Shown here piece after piece: positions 54,605 through 64,000 of a stretch of 64,000 bases of DNA. The notes below the pieces were generated by a model, which was given only the letters and a program-made list of their open reading frames with translations, ran no database searches and was not told the origin of the DNA. The first letter of the stretch is position 1, and every line of letters begins with the position of its first letter. Where the stretch lies: assembly GCF_027158205.1 (NCBI RefSeq), contig NZ_JAPVLU010000014.1:106005-170004 (forward strand). Reading direction: 5' to 3'. A program made the translations under genes and the position numbers. The DNA is from Streptomyces sp. H39-S7. Lineage in GTDB: Bacteria > Actinomycetota > Actinomycetes > Streptomycetales > Streptomycetaceae.

Positions 54605-56383
54605 TCACTTCACAACCGTGATCCGGTCGGCCGCCGGCGGCGCCAGCGGAGAGGCCGCCGACGAGTTCGCCGTCAGGTACGCGTTGAGAGCGGCGAGATC
54701 GTCGCCGCCCACAACGGGGTTGACCCCGGAGCCGAGGGCGGCGAACCCGTCCCCGCCACCCGCCAGGAACGAGTTCATCGCGACGCGGTACGTCGCCGCC
54801 GGGTCGAGGGGAACCCCGCCCAGCTTCACGCTGTCAGCGACGACCCGCTCCGCGCCCGTCTTCGTCAGGTCCAGCGTGTACGTCAGCCCCGACGAGACCT
54901 GAAGGATCTTCGGCGAAGCCTGGTTGGATCCGCTGACCTGCTGCTGCAGCGCGGTGAGGACCTTGGCCCCCGTGAGGTCGACCAGGTTCACCGTGTTGCT
55001 GAACGGCTGGACGGCGAAGCCCTCCCCGTAGGTGACGACGCCCGCGCCCTCGCTGCCGGACGGCGCGTGGACGAGGTCGGTGCGGATGCCGCCGGGGTTC
55101 ATCAGGGCGATCGACGTCTTGGGGTCGAGGGTCCTGCCGTAGGCGAGCTGCGCGTCGGCGATGACGTCGCCGAGCGGCGACTCGTTGCCGTCGGCGTCGT
55201 TCGCCTTGATGTCCGCGCTGATGTAGCCGACGGTGCGGTTCGCGACCGGGGCGGCCAGCGCGCGCCAGTGGTCGACGAGCTTCGTGAGGTCGGCGGCCTT
55301 CGGCTGGACGCGGTTCACGACGTGGTTGGAGCCCTTGACGGACGTGCGGACGATGTCCTGGGTCCGGCGGTCGTACTTCATGTCGAGCTCGGTGAAGAGC
55401 CGGCCGAACGAGGAGGCGCTCGTCACCAGGCGCGGGTTGCCGGCCGGGTCGGGGATGGTGCAGACGTACGCGTTGTGGGTGTGGCCGGTGACGAGGGCGT
55501 CCACGTCGGCCGAGGTCTTCCTGGCGATGTCGACGATGGGCCCGGACAGCCCGGAACCGGCGCCGCCGGCGTCGCAGTTGTAGTTGTAGGCGGGCGACGC
55601 GGGGACGCCGCCCTCGTGGATGAGCGCGACGACGGCGTTGACGCCCTTGCGCTTCAGTTCCTTGGTGTACTTGTTGATCGTCTCGGCCTCGTCGAGGAAC
55701 TTGAGGCCCTTGACGCCCTCGGCGGAGACGATGTTCGGGGTCCCCTTGAGCGTGACGCCGATGAACCCGACGCGCACGCCCTTCACGTTCTGGATCGAGT
55801 AGGGCGCGAGCAGCGGCTTGCCGGTCTTCTCGTTGACGACGTTCGCCGAGAGGATCGAGTAGTCGGCACCCTTGAACTTCCGGCCCTGCTCGTAGCAGCC
55901 GTCGGTCGGGTGGCAGCCGCCGTTCTGCAGGCGCAGCAGCTCGGCCTTGCCCTCGTCGAACTCGTGGTTGCCGACGCCGGTGACGTCCAGGCCGAGCTTG
56001 TTCATCGCCTCGACGCTCGGCTCGTCGTGGAAGAGCCCGGAAATCAGCGGGCTCGCTCCGACGATGTCGCCCGCGGCGACGGTGATCGAGCGGTCGTGGC
56101 CCGTGCGGGCGGTGCGGAGGCTGGACGCCAGGTACTCGACGCCGCCCGCGTCGACGGTCTTCGTGGTGCCGTCGGGCTGGAGTTCGGTGACGCGGCCGGA
56201 CGAACCGGCGGGCGGCTCCAGGTTCCCGTGGAAGTCGTTCAGGGCGAGCAGCTGGAGGTCCACGGTGCGGCTGTCATGGCCACCGCCGTGACCGTGGCCG
56301 CCGTGCGCGGGCGCGGCGGCGGCGAGCGCGCCGATGGCCGCGAGCCCGGCGGCCGCGGCGGTCAATCTACGTGCCAGAGACAT
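54605..56383 (-). CDS. Secreted 5'-nucleotidase/metallophosphatase
   Basis: A 592-aa protein. Signal peptide (LARRLTAAAAGLAAIGALAA, cleavage near APAHG). Metallophosphatase domain: LLALNDFHGNLEPP (Asp/His metal ligands), GDIVGASPLISG, GNHEFDEG and ALVTGHTHNAYV. The C-terminal 5'-nucleotidase domain (GGIRTDL, YGEGFAVQPFSNTV) binds the nucleotide. It would release phosphate from extracellular nucleotides. A PHO-box-like pair lies just upstream. Start ATG 56383 with AGAGGG upstream. Confidence 0.9.
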   Translation of the reverse strand: MSLARRLTAAAAGLAAIGALAAAAPAHGGHGHGGGHDSRTVDLQLLALNDFHGNLEPPAGSSGRVTELQPDGTTKTVDAGGVEYLASSLRTARTGHDRSITVAAGDIVGASPLISGLFHDEPSVEAMNKLGLDVTGVGNHEFDEGKAELLRLQNGGCHPTDGCYEQGRKFKGADYSILSANVVNEKTGKPLLAPYSIQNVKGVRVGFIGVTLKGTPNIVSAEGVKGLKFLDEAETINKYTKELKRKGVNAVVALIHEGGVPASPAYNYNCDAGGAGSGLSGPIVDIARKTSADVDALVTGHTHNAYVCTIPDPAGNPRLVTSASSFGRLFTELDMKYDRRTQDIVRTSVKGSNHVVNRVQPKAADLTKLVDHWRALAAPVANRTVGYISADIKANDADGNESPLGDVIADAQLAYGRTLDPKTSIALMNPGGIRTDLVHAPSGSEGAGVVTYGEGFAVQPFSNTVNLVDLTGAKVLTALQQQVSGSNQASPKILQVSSGLTYTLDLTKTGAERVVADSVKLGGVPLDPAATYRVAMNSFLAGGGDGFAALGSGVNPVVGGDDLAALNAYLTANSSAASPLAPPAADRITVVK

Positions 56384-56404
56384 GAATTCCCTCTGCGTCC
56401 TCAA

Positions 56405-56422
56405 GGTGAAGAGCCGTCCAAC
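56405..56422 (-). promoter_or_regulatory. PHO-box-like repeats upstream of the nucleotidase
   Basis: On the minus strand, GTTGGAC (56422-56416) and CTTCACC (56411-56405) are 11 bp apart. The second matches the PhoP unit GTTCACC at six of seven positions. It lies only 22 bp before the start codon, which would need an upstream promoter or repression. Confidence 0.4.
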
Positions 56423-56626
56423 GTGTGGCCGATTTGGGGGGAGCCTAGAGTCAACGCGCGTAGCGCGACAGGCGTTCGAGGGTTAAAACCTGATATCGAC
56501 TCGCGAAACTCCAGTGTCACGCCGACCGCCCCCAACTCGGCATCCCACGATACGAAACGCTCTGTCTCACCATGCAGTACGGCGGCATAGTTGTGTCCAC
56601 CACCGACCGAGGAGGCGCACCCAGCG

Positions 56627-57907
56627 ATGCAGACGCCCGATTCCCCTCCACCCCGGCCCCGGACATCCATCCGCTGGCTGATGCTCGCCCTGGGGACCGC
56701 CGCGCAGACCTCGGCCTGCGCGTTCGTCTACGCGATCCCGTCCCTCGCCGACGAGTTGCGCTCCGCGGAGCACCTCTCCCTCACCCAGGTCGGCCTGCTC
56801 GCCGCCTGCCCGACGGCGGGGCTGGTGCTGGCCCTGATCGCCTGGGGCGCCGCCGCCGACCGCTGGGGCGAACGCGTCGTCATCTCCTCGGGGCTGGGGC
56901 TGGCGGCCGCACTGCTCGGGGTCGCCGCGACGATCCACTCCATGGCCGCGTTCGGCCTGGTCCTCGTCCTGGCGGGCGCGGCCTCCGCCTCGGTCTACTC
57001 GGCGAGCGGCCGGCTGGTGATGGGCTGGTTCTCCGTCCAGGAGCGCGGGCTGGCCATGGGCATCCGGCAGACCTCCACCCCGCTGGGCATGGCCATGGCG
57101 GCGCTGACCATGCCGCCGATCGCCGCCGCGTACGGGGTGCGGGGCGCGATCGGCTTCCTCGCCGTGGTCTGCGGGGTGATCGCGACACTGATCGCCGTGT
57201 TCGCCGCCGACCCGGCCCGCGCCGTCAAGGACACCGCGGTCCGGACCGCCAACCCGTACCGGGGTTCGAAGGTGCTGTGGCGCATCCACGGCTCGGGCGC
57301 GCTGCTGGTCGTCCCGCAGTTCACAGCGGGCGCCTTCGCGCTGGTGCTGCTGGTCGACGTACGCGGCTGGTCGCCGGTCGCGGCCGGGCAGCTGGTGGCG
57401 GTGGGCCAGGGGCTGGGCGCGGTCTCGCGGATCGTCGTGGGCCGCTGGTCGGACCGGGTCGGCAGCCGGATGCGGCCGATGCGACAGCTCGCCCTGGTCA
57501 CCGCGGCGGTCGTCGGGGCCACCGCGCTGACCGCGGCCTTCCCCTCCCCCCTCACCGACGTCGCCCTCGTCCTGGCCATCGGCATCACGGCCAGCACCAA
57601 CGGCCTGTCCTTCACCGCAACCGCCGAGGGCGCCGGGCCCGCCTGGTCCGGCCGCGCGCTGGGCGTCCACAACACCGGGCAGAACCTGACGGCCGCCCTG
57701 GTCCCGCCCGTCATGGGCGCCCTGATCACCGGCGCCGGCTACTGGCCCGGCTTCGCCGTCGCGGGGGCGGCCGCCTGCGTCGCGGCCGTCCTCGTCCCCT
57801 CCCGCGATCCGGTGGCGGGCGCGGTGGACCGGCGCCCCGACGACTTCCCGAAGCCGACGGAGTCCGCAGGGTCCATGGGGGCGAAATCACCGATCACCGG
57901 GTCGTAG
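56627..57907 (+). CDS. MFS transporter
   Basis: A 426-aa major facilitator with 12 predicted segments. Loop 2-3 contains AAADRWGERVVISSG, the A-motif. SRIVVGRWSDRVGSRMRPM is the symmetry-related loop in the second half. Substrate unknown; the family includes nitrate/nitrite-like and CynX-type carriers. ATG 56627 has GAGGAGG 11 bases upstream. It ends 10 bp before mshD. Confidence 0.8.
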   Translation: MQTPDSPPPRPRTSIRWLMLALGTAAQTSACAFVYAIPSLADELRSAEHLSLTQVGLLAACPTAGLVLALIAWGAAADRWGERVVISSGLGLAAALLGVAATIHSMAAFGLVLVLAGAASASVYSASGRLVMGWFSVQERGLAMGIRQTSTPLGMAMAALTMPPIAAAYGVRGAIGFLAVVCGVIATLIAVFAADPARAVKDTAVRTANPYRGSKVLWRIHGSGALLVVPQFTAGAFALVLLVDVRGWSPVAAGQLVAVGQGLGAVSRIVVGRWSDRVGSRMRPMRQLALVTAAVVGATALTAAFPSPLTDVALVLAIGITASTNGLSFTATAEGAGPAWSGRALGVHNTGQNLTAALVPPVMGALITGAGYWPGFAVAGAAACVAAVLVPSRDPVAGAVDRRPDDFPKPTESAGSMGAKSPITGS

Positions 57908-57917
57908 GCTCGGGTTC

Positions 57918-58847
57918 ATGACCGACGCCGCGCAGCCCAGCCCGTCCACCCGGCGTATCGAGACCGTGGACGCGCTCGCGCCCGACACCGCGCGGGACGT
58001 GCTCGCGCTGCTCGGCGAGGCTGCGGCGAGCGACGGGCAGTGGGCGGTCTCCGAGCAGGGGCGCCTCAATCTGCGCGGTGGCGCCCGTCCCGGCGTCCGG
58101 CACCTGCTGCTCCACCTCGGGGACGACATCGTCGGCTACGGACAGCTCGAGGACACCGACCCGGTCGAGCCGCCCGCCGCCGAGTTCCTGATCAGCACCG
58201 CCCACCGCACGCACGGCCACGGCCTGGCACTCGGCCGGGCGCTGCTCGGAGCCAGCGGCAAGCGGCTGCGGGTGTGGGCGCACGGCGGCCACCCGGCCGC
58301 CCGGCACCTGGCCGTGCAGCTCGGGCTGAGCCTCTTCCGCGAGCTGCGGCAGCTTCGCAGGCCGCTCGACGGCGGCCCCGCGCTGCCGGAGCCGGTGATC
58401 CCGGCGGGCGTCACCGTACGGACCTTCGTACCCGGGCAGGACGACGCCGCCTGGCTGGCGGTGAACGCCGCCGCGTTCGCCCACCACCCCGAGCAGGGCT
58501 CGCTCACCCAGCGTGACCTGGACGACCGCAAGGGCGAGCCGTGGTTCGACCCGGCCGGCTTCTTCCTCGCCGTCCGCGGGGACGACATCGTCGGCTTCCA
58601 CTGGACGAAGGTGCACCGCGAGGACCGGCTCGGCGAGGTGTACGTCGTCGGCGTCCACCCGGACGAGCAGGGCAGCGGCCTGGGGAAGGCGCTCACGGCG
58701 ATCGGCCTGCGCCACCTCGCCGACACCGGGAAGCTGCCCACCGCGATGCTCTACGTGGACGCGGACAACATCGCGGCCGTCACCGTCTACGAGCGGCTGG
58801 GCTTCACGACCCACGAGACCGACCTGATGTACCGCACGGAGAGCTGA
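57918..58847 (+). CDS. mshD: MshD, mycothiol synthase
   Basis: A 309-aa tandem-GNAT enzyme that acetylates desacetyl-mycothiol, the last step of mycothiol synthesis. Acetyl-CoA sites: STAHRTHGHGLALGRALL in the first domain and VGVHPDEQGSGLGKALTAIG in the second. C-terminal VYERLGFTTHETDLMY is typical. The ATG is 7 bases after TAGGCT (57905-57910), which overlaps the MFS stop codon region, so it may have a leaderless promoter. mshA lies 38 kb to the left. Confidence 0.95.
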   Translation: MTDAAQPSPSTRRIETVDALAPDTARDVLALLGEAAASDGQWAVSEQGRLNLRGGARPGVRHLLLHLGDDIVGYGQLEDTDPVEPPAAEFLISTAHRTHGHGLALGRALLGASGKRLRVWAHGGHPAARHLAVQLGLSLFRELRQLRRPLDGGPALPEPVIPAGVTVRTFVPGQDDAAWLAVNAAAFAHHPEQGSLTQRDLDDRKGEPWFDPAGFFLAVRGDDIVGFHWTKVHREDRLGEVYVVGVHPDEQGSGLGKALTAIGLRHLADTGKLPTAMLYVDADNIAAVTVYERLGFTTHETDLMYRTES

Positions 58848-59209
58848 GGGCAGCGGGCAGGACACCTCGGAGCTATCGCACCACCGCCCGGTCAGCCCGC
58901 CCGACACCGGACCGGAATCGTTCCGAGCCGGTACTGCAACTTTGTGCACCACGGGGTCGCCCCCCGCATTCCGGCCCGTCATGTTCTCGTTACCGCTGAT
59001 TCAGACAGGCTTGCGAGCATCACGGAATGCAGCCCGCTGCCCGCTCTCCCGGCCCTCCCCACGGGTCACCTCACCCCCCACCGCCCGACCTGCCGCTTTC
59101 CCGTTCGGCACGGGACAATGGACAGACGGCTCCGGCTCGCTCCCCGAGGGCGCCCGGCAGGCCGTACGACGTGTTCGACGTGCCGGAACCGGAGGAGGGC
59201 TCGTACTCC
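58848..59209 (+). other. 362-bp upstream region of ppk
   Basis: Contains the candidate PHO box at 58983-59005. The frame of ppk stays open to an ATG at 59027 but that stretch codes Pro/Ser-rich sequence without conservation and no ribosome-binding site precedes it. No other gene seen. Confidence 0.5.
58983..59005 (+). promoter_or_regulatory. Candidate PHO box of ppk
   Basis: GTTCTC (58983), CGTTACC (58988-58994) and ATTCAGA (58999-59005), the last two 11 bp apart. ppk is known to be under PhoP control in Streptomyces; matches to GTTCACC are only partial here. Confidence 0.4.
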
Positions 59210-61411
59210 ATGGCCTCGATGAATCAACCCGGAGTTCCCGGTCAGCCCAATGGGGCGGCCGCTGTCCCCGTCCCATTCCGTCCCCAGCTCGTCTCCGACG
59301 CGGAGGCCGTCCTCGCTCCCGCCACCGAGGGTGAGGACGACGACCTCCCCCAGGGCCGGTTCCTGGACCGGGAGCGCAGCTGGCTCGCGTTCAACGAACG
59401 CGTGCTGGAACTCGCCGAGGACCCGGCCACGCCGCTCCTCGAGCGGGCCAACTTCCTCGCGATCTTCGCCAGCAACCTGGACGAGTTCTTCATGGTCCGG
59501 GTCGCCGGCCTGAAGCGCCGCATGGCCACCGGTGTCGCCACCCGTTCGGCCTCCGGCCTGCAGCCCCGCGACGTACTGGACCTGATACTCACCCGGTCCC
59601 GGGAGCTCATGGCCCGGCACGCCGCCTGCTTCCAGAACGACATCGCACCGCAGCTGGCCGACGAGGGCATTCACGTCATCCGCTGGGCGGAGCTGACGGA
59701 CAAGGAGCAGGCGCGCCTGTTCACCCTCTTCCGGCAGCAGATCTTCCCCGTGCTGACCCCGCTGGCCGTCGACCCGGCGCACCCCTTCCCGTACATCTCC
59801 GGGCTGTCCCTGAACCTGGCGGTCGTCGTGCGCAACCCGGTCTCCGGGCACGAGCACTTCGCCCGGGTGAAGGTGCCGCCGATCCTCTCCCGCTTCCTCG
59901 AGGCGAGCCCGCAGCGCTACGTCCCGCTGGAGGACGTCATCGCCGCCCACCTGGAGGAGCTCTTCCCCGGCATGGAGGTCCTGGACCACCACATGTTCCG
60001 GGTCACCCGCAACGAGGACCTGGAGGTGGAGGAGGACGACACCGAGAACCTGCTCCAGGCCCTGGAACGGGAGCTGATGCGGCGCCGCTTCGGGCCGCCG
60101 GTGCGCCTCGAAGTAGAAGAATCGATTGCTCCGCGGGTGCTCGACCTGCTCGTGCACGAGCTGAAGATGAAGCACACCGAGGTCTACCCGCTGCCCGGCC
60201 CGCTCGACCTGACCGGGCTGTTCGCGATAGCGGGGCTCGACCGGCCGGAGCTCAAGTTCTCCAAGTACGTCGCCGGCACCCACCGCGACCTGGCCGAGGT
60301 CGAATCGGCGTCCGCGCCCGACATCTTCGCGGCGCTGCGCGAACGCGACGTGCTGCTGCACCACCCGTACGACTCCTTCTCGACCTCCGTCCAGACCTTC
60401 CTGGACCAGGCGGCGGCCGACCCGGACGTACTGGCGATCAAGCAGACGCTCTACCGCACCTCCGGCGACTCCCCCATCGTGGACGCGCTCATCGACGCCG
60501 CCGAGGCCGGCAAGCAGGTCCTCGTCCTCGTCGAGATCAAGGCCCGCTTCGACGAGCAGGCCAACATCAAGTGGGCCCGCAAGCTGGAGGAGGCCGGCTG
60601 CCACGTCGTCTACGGCCTCGTGGGGCTGAAGACGCACTGCAAGCTGTCGCTCGTGGTGCGCCAGGAGGGCGACACGCTGCGCCGCTACAGCCACGTCGGC
60701 ACCGGCAACTACCACCCCAAGACCGCCCGGCTCTACGAGGACCTGGGGCTGCTCACCGCCGACCCGCAGGTCGGCGCCGACCTCTCCCACCTGTTCAACC
60801 GGCTGTCGGGCTACTCGCGCCGCGAGGTCTACAACCGCCTGCTGGTCGCACCCCGCAACCTCCGCGACGGCCTGGTCTCCCGGATCATGGAGGAGATCGG
60901 CCACCACCGGGACGGGCGCCCCGCCTACGTCCGGATGAAGCTCAACTCCATCGTCGACGAGGGAATCATCGACGCCCTCTACCGCGCCTCGCAGGCCGGC
61001 GTGCCCGTCGACATCTGGGTACGCGGCATCTGCGCGGTCCGGCCGGGCGTCGTCGGGCTCTCGGAGAACATCCGGGTCCGCAGCATCCTGGGGCGGTTCC
61101 TCGAACACTCCCGGGTGTTCGCGTTCGGCAACGGCGGCGAACCGGAAGTCTGGTTCGGCAGCGCCGACATGATGCACCGTAACCTCGACCGCCGCATCGA
61201 GGCGCTGGTCAGGGTCGCCGACCCGGCCCACCGCGCCACCCTCAACCGCCTGCTGGAGACGGGGATGTCGGACGACACCTCGTCCTGGCACCTCGCGGCG
61301 GACGGGAACTGGACCCGCCACAGCGCCGGCCCCGACGGGCAGCAGCTGCGCAACGTCCAGGAGATGCTCATCGACGCCCGGAGGCGCCGGCGTGGCCCAG
61401 CGACACCGTGA
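59210..61411 (+). CDS. ppk: Polyphosphate kinase 1
   Basis: A 733-aa enzyme that polymerises ATP gamma-phosphate into polyP and works in reverse. Four PPK domains are present: N-terminal [20 protein letters not shown], the middle [16 protein letters not shown] region, and the C1/C2 catalytic domains with [19 protein letters not shown] and the autophosphorylated His in [19 protein letters not shown]. Start ATG 59210 has GGAGGG 10 bases upstream; ATG 59219 is an alternative. Its last 20 bp overlap the CHAD gene, consistent with a shared operon. Confidence 0.95.
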   Translation: MASMNQPGVPGQPNGAAAVPVPFRPQLVSDAEAVLAPATEGEDDDLPQGRFLDRERSWLAFNERVLELAEDPATPLLERANFLAIFASNLDEFFMVRVAGLKRRMATGVATRSASGLQPRDVLDLILTRSRELMARHAACFQNDIAPQLADEGIHVIRWAELTDKEQARLFTLFRQQIFPVLTPLAVDPAHPFPYISGLSLNLAVVVRNPVSGHEHFARVKVPPILSRFLEASPQRYVPLEDVIAAHLEELFPGMEVLDHHMFRVTRNEDLEVEEDDTENLLQALERELMRRRFGPPVRLEVEESIAPRVLDLLVHELKMKHTEVYPLPGPLDLTGLFAIAGLDRPELKFSKYVAGTHRDLAEVESASAPDIFAALRERDVLLHHPYDSFSTSVQTFLDQAAADPDVLAIKQTLYRTSGDSPIVDALIDAAEAGKQVLVLVEIKARFDEQANIKWARKLEEAGCHVVYGLVGLKTHCKLSLVVRQEGDTLRRYSHVGTGNYHPKTARLYEDLGLLTADPQVGADLSHLFNRLSGYSRREVYNRLLVAPRNLRDGLVSRIMEEIGHHRDGRPAYVRMKLNSIVDEGIIDALYRASQAGVPVDIWVRGICAVRPGVVGLSENIRVRSILGRFLEHSRVFAFGNGGEPEVWFGSADMMHRNLDRRIEALVRVADPAHRATLNRLLETGMSDDTSSWHLAADGNWTRHSAGPDGQQLRNVQEMLIDARRRRRGPATP

Positions 61412-62576
61412 CACCGCGTACGCCCCCCAGGCCGGCCCGCCGGCCGTCGTCCTCGACGGAGCGCCGGCAGGCCCGGCCCCCCTCGGCGCGCTGAGCGCGG
61501 GGGAGGTGGTCTCCGGCTACCTCCATGAGCAGGCGTCCACGTTCCTGCGCGCGCTCAGTCAGAGCGCCCAAGGGGACGACGACGGCGCCGCCGCCGGGCT
61601 CCTGCTGCGCCGGTCGGCCCGCCGGATCGGCGCGACCCTGCACACGTACGGGACGCTCACCGACCCCGGCTGGGCCGATCCGCTGCGTACCGAGCTCGGC
61701 TGGCTCTCCTCGGCTCTGGCCCACGAGCACCAGCACGCCGCCCGGCTCGCCCGGCTGCTCTCCGCCCTGCACCGGCTGGCCTCGGAGCCCGACCCGCAGG
61801 CCCGCGACGGTGACCACCCGGACGACTCCGACGACCCGGCCCCGGCCCCGACCAAGGGATCCGCCGCCGGCACGCAGGGGCCGCTGGCCGTCGGCGCGGC
61901 CCGCGCGGGCGCGCTGCTGGAGCGCCAGCTGACACTGGCGCGCACCCGGGCGCACTCCGCCGCGCTGCAGTCGCTGGGCTCGTCGCGGTTCCACGCGGTG
62001 GCCGACGCCGTCGCCGTACTGGCCTCGGAGGTGCCGCTGGCCGCTGCGGCCGACGCGCCCGCCACCGTGCGGCTCCCCCCGCTCGCGGAGGCGGCGCACC
62101 GCCGGCTCGCCGAGGCGGCGGCCGCCCTGCCGCTGGCGCGCGCGGGGCACCCGTACAACGCCGACGCGGTGCGCGCCGCGCTCGGCCCCGAGCTGACCAG
62201 CGACCTGCAGGACACACCGTGGCACCGGGCCCGCACCCTGCTGCGGCTCAGCCGCTACGCCGCCGAGGTCTGCCCACCCGACGAGCCGTACTTCGAGGGC
62301 GCAGCGGGCTCCCGGGACACCGGGGAGAACCTGCGCGACCGCCTCAAGGACGCGGCCCGGCTGCTGGAGCGGCACCGCGAGGCCGCCGAGTCCGCCAACG
62401 CCGTCGCGGCCGCCGCCCGCACCCCGCGGATCGCCCCGGCGACCGCGTACGCGCTGGGCGTGCTCCACGCCGACCAGCGCCAGGAGGTCGAGGCGGCCCG
62501 CTTCGCCTTCGCCCGCCTCTGGCAGCGCACCCCCCTCCCCCAGCCGACCACCGCCACCGTCCCCGGTTCGAGGTGA
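61392..62576 (+). CDS. CHAD-domain protein
   Basis: A 394-aa helical protein. The CHAD pattern ([49 protein letters not shown]) supplies conserved His, Arg and Lys residues that bind polyphosphate. A low-complexity insert occurs near 130-165 ([17 protein letters not shown]). GTG 61392 overlaps the end of ppk, so it is co-translated with the polyP-making enzyme. Confidence 0.85.
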   Translation: MAQRHRDTAYAPQAGPPAVVLDGAPAGPAPLGALSAGEVVSGYLHEQASTFLRALSQSAQGDDDGAAAGLLLRRSARRIGATLHTYGTLTDPGWADPLRTELGWLSSALAHEHQHAARLARLLSALHRLASEPDPQARDGDHPDDSDDPAPAPTKGSAAGTQGPLAVGAARAGALLERQLTLARTRAHSAALQSLGSSRFHAVADAVAVLASEVPLAAAADAPATVRLPPLAEAAHRRLAEAAAALPLARAGHPYNADAVRAALGPELTSDLQDTPWHRARTLLRLSRYAAEVCPPDEPYFEGAAGSRDTGENLRDRLKDAARLLERHREAAESANAVAAAARTPRIAPATAYALGVLHADQRQEVEAARFAFARLWQRTPLPQPTTATVPGSR

Positions 62577-62582
62577 TCCACG

Positions 62583-63035
62583 ATGCCGCCGTCGCCGAAC
62601 TCCCCGGCAGAGCAATCCCCCGTCCTGGCCGCGGGCGCGGTCCTCTGGCGCCGTTCGCCCCATGACGGCGGCCTGGAGATCGCGCTGATCCGCCGACCCA
62701 GGTACGACGACTGGTCGCACCCGAAGGGCAAGCTCAAGCGAGGCGAGGACTGGGCGGCCGCCGCGCTGCGGGAGGTCCGCGAGGAGACCGGCATGGAGTG
62801 CGTGCTCGGCGCGGCGCTGCCGACCGCCCGCTACCTCGTCGAGGGGCGCCCCAAGGAGGTCCGCTACTGGGCCGCCGAGGCCGCCGGCGGCACCTTCGCC
62901 GTCAACGACGAGGTCGACCGCCTCGTCTGGCTCGCCCCGGACGCCGCGCGCGCCCGGCTCACGTACGAGCACGACCGCCCGCTCGTCGACGCCATGCTGC
63001 GCGCCGTACACCCCGGCGCCGCCCACCACCGCTAG
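62583..63035 (+). CDS. Nudix hydrolase
   Basis: A 150-aa protein with an intact Nudix box (GKLKRGEDWAAAAL then REVREETG). It hydrolyses nucleoside diphosphates linked to another moiety; the MutT1-type or diadenosine/inositol polyphosphate substrates are options. It lacks the C-terminal histidine-phosphatase domain of mycobacterial MutT1. It follows the CHAD gene by 6 bp. The stop codon TAG lies inside the terminal repeat of the MITE. Confidence 0.85.
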   Translation: MPPSPNSPAEQSPVLAAGAVLWRRSPHDGGLEIALIRRPRYDDWSHPKGKLKRGEDWAAAALREVREETGMECVLGAALPTARYLVEGRPKEVRYWAAEAAGGTFAVNDEVDRLVWLAPDAARARLTYEHDRPLVDAMLRAVHPGAAHHR

Positions 63036-63211
63036 GCCGTGTCTGACAAATCCCGCCTGGCCCGGAACGCCTGGCACGCACGCTCGCTGCGTTGTCGGGC
63101 TCATCCACGTACCCCGGTACGAGGACGACCCTCCGCCTTGCGATCGCACGCACCAGACGCCCCGGGCCCCGCCCTCCGGGCGGACGCCGCCATTTGTCAG
63201 ACACGGCCTAG
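63032..63211. mobile_element. 180-bp MITE with 20-bp perfect terminal inverted repeats
   Basis: CTAGGCCGTGTCTGACAAAT (63032-63051) and its exact complement (63192-63211) bound the element. The CTAG at both ends may be the duplicated target (or TA within it), as IS5-type elements create. The interior contains no ORF of a transposase, so it is a non-autonomous miniature element. From memory the same terminal repeat is frequent in Streptomyces genomes. Confidence 0.85.
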
Positions 63212-63347
63212 CCGGTCCCGGCCAAGGCACCGGCGCGCGCTCCGGCCGCCCGGTCCGCTCCAGCGCGCCCGAAATCACCCGTCCCACGGCTCCCTCGCGC
63301 CCCACGGAGCGGCACTCGCGACAGCCCGCCCCGCACTGATAGACGAG

Positions 63348-63398
63348 GTTCACCTTGCGTTCACCCTCTCCCGCCGGTCGATTCACTTCGCCTGCCTA
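63348..63398 (+). promoter_or_regulatory. PHO box of pstS
   Basis: GTTCACC at 63348 and again at 63359 (both perfect, 11 bp apart), a weak unit at 63370 and ATTCACT at 63381. This is the classic tandem PhoP array. It lies 110-150 bp upstream of the pstS start. Confidence 0.9.
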
Positions 63399-63500
63399 AT
63401 TTCGGCCTTACCGGTGAGCATCACGCTGCGCCGGGTGGATGCAGAACTCCATACCTCTGCTTCGCCGTCCACCGGCGGGCTCCTGGAAGGAACACAGAAG

Positions 63501-64000
63501 GTGAAGCTTTTCCGTAACAGCGGACTGCGCGCCCTGACCGTCGGCGCGGTCGCGGTTTCCAGCGCGTTGGTCCTGACCGCCTGTGGTTCCGACGACAACG
63601 CTTCGACCGATGGAGCCAAGACGACGGACGCCGCGAAGAGCTCCATCGCGTGCGCCAAGTCGGGTCAGCTGCTGGTCTCCGGCTCCAGCGCGCAGAAGAA
63701 CGCGATGGACGTCTGGGTCAAGAACTACATGCAGGCGTGCAAGGGCACGAACATCAACTACAAGAGCTCGTCCTCGGGCGAGGGCGTCACCAACTTCAAC
63801 CAGGGCACCGTCAGCATCGCGGGCTCCGACTCGCCGCTGAAGCCCGAAGAGGTCGCCACCTCGAAGAAGATCTGCACCGGCGGCCAGGGCATCGACCTCC
63901 CGATGGTCGGCGGCCCGATCGCGATCGGCTACCACCTCCCGGGCATCGACAACCTGGTCCTGGACGCGCCGACCCTCGCGAAGATCTTCAACTCGACGAT
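63501..64000 (+). CDS. pstS: PstS, phosphate-binding lipoprotein (cut by window end)
   Basis: The 5' 166 codons only. Signal peptide with lipobox LTAC (VSSALVLTACGSDDN). The binding domain begins QLLVSGSSAQKNAMDVW, with the phosphate-contacting Ser cluster SSSSGEGVTNF and AGSDSPL. It delivers phosphate to the PstCAB importer, presumably encoded beyond the window. GTG start with GGAAGGA 9 bases upstream. Strong PHO box upstream. Confidence 0.95.
   Translation, partial: MKLFRNSGLRALTVGAVAVSSALVLTACGSDDNASTDGAKTTDAAKSSIACAKSGQLLVSGSSAQKNAMDVWVKNYMQACKGTNINYKSSSSGEGVTNFNQGTVSIAGSDSPLKPEEVATSKKICTGGQGIDLPMVGGPIAIGYHLPGIDNLVLDAPTLAKIFNST

Noticed and set aside
59066..61414. 782-codon open frame on the minus strand
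   Set aside because: It is the shadow of ppk in a high-GC genome. Its translation has the Asp/Val/Gly/Arg bias of antisense third-position GC and no recognisable domain.
63046..63204. Transposase fragment inside the MITE
   Set aside because: Short open frames exist on both strands, but none shows transposase motifs; terminal repeats alone define a non-autonomous element.

Overview
The window is high-GC actinomycete DNA with the gene content of a Streptomyces core chromosome. The genes that point there are msiK, two mycothiol genes (mshA, mshD), the nickel regulator nur, the phosphate and nitrogen regulators phoRP and glnR, carD, and rsiG, the c-di-GMP-dependent anti-sigma of the sporulation factor WhiG. 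Many transcripts look leaderless, with a TAnnnT hexamer 6-7 bases before the start codon. No rRNA, prophage or CRISPR array was seen. One tRNA-Thr(TGT) lies at the left end.

Layout. 1-9,800: tRNA, sugar-ABC ATPase msiK, a sugar nucleotidyltransferase, a DoxX protein, then rlmB, cysS, ispD-ispF and carD on the minus strand. 9,750-15,000: phosphate control (lipoprotein, phoP-phoR facing phoU), an 8-cysteine mini-protein and gpmA. 15,000-25,500: MFS pump, Tat-exported beta-helix protein, mshA, NlpC/P60 hydrolase, SpoIIE-type phosphatase, and a DUF2516 / HbhA-like / XRE group. 25,500-34,300: ECF42 sigma with its DGPF partner, soxR, asd with a DapA-like gene, and a GntR-HAD-kinase cluster with a palindromic operator. 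34,300-39,200: Eis-like acetyltransferase, rsiG, dtd, ygfZ, nur, a nitrobindin-like protein and a 34-residue membrane peptide.

39,300-43,000: four tandem, partly overlapping paralogues of a membrane-anchored protein of unknown function. 43,000-47,800: a sulfur block (DsrE, DUF1416/SseC, CysA-type sulfurtransferase behind a cysteine leader peptide, a ThiS/MoaD-like protein). 47,900-54,600: hydrolase, glnR with a candidate uORF, a LacI regulator, and a PepD-like protease with a two-component pair resembling MprAB. 54,600-64,000: secreted 5'-nucleotidase-like enzyme, MFS pump, mshD, then ppk-CHAD-Nudix, a 180-bp MITE and a PHO-boxed pstS cut by the window edge.

Taken together, phosphate sensing (PhoR-PhoP-PhoU), scavenging (nucleotidase, PstS) and storage (Ppk, CHAD) share this region with the nitrogen regulator GlnR. 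Several smaller modules carry recognisable cis-elements: SoxR, ECF42, the GntR operator, the cysteine attenuator and PHO boxes.
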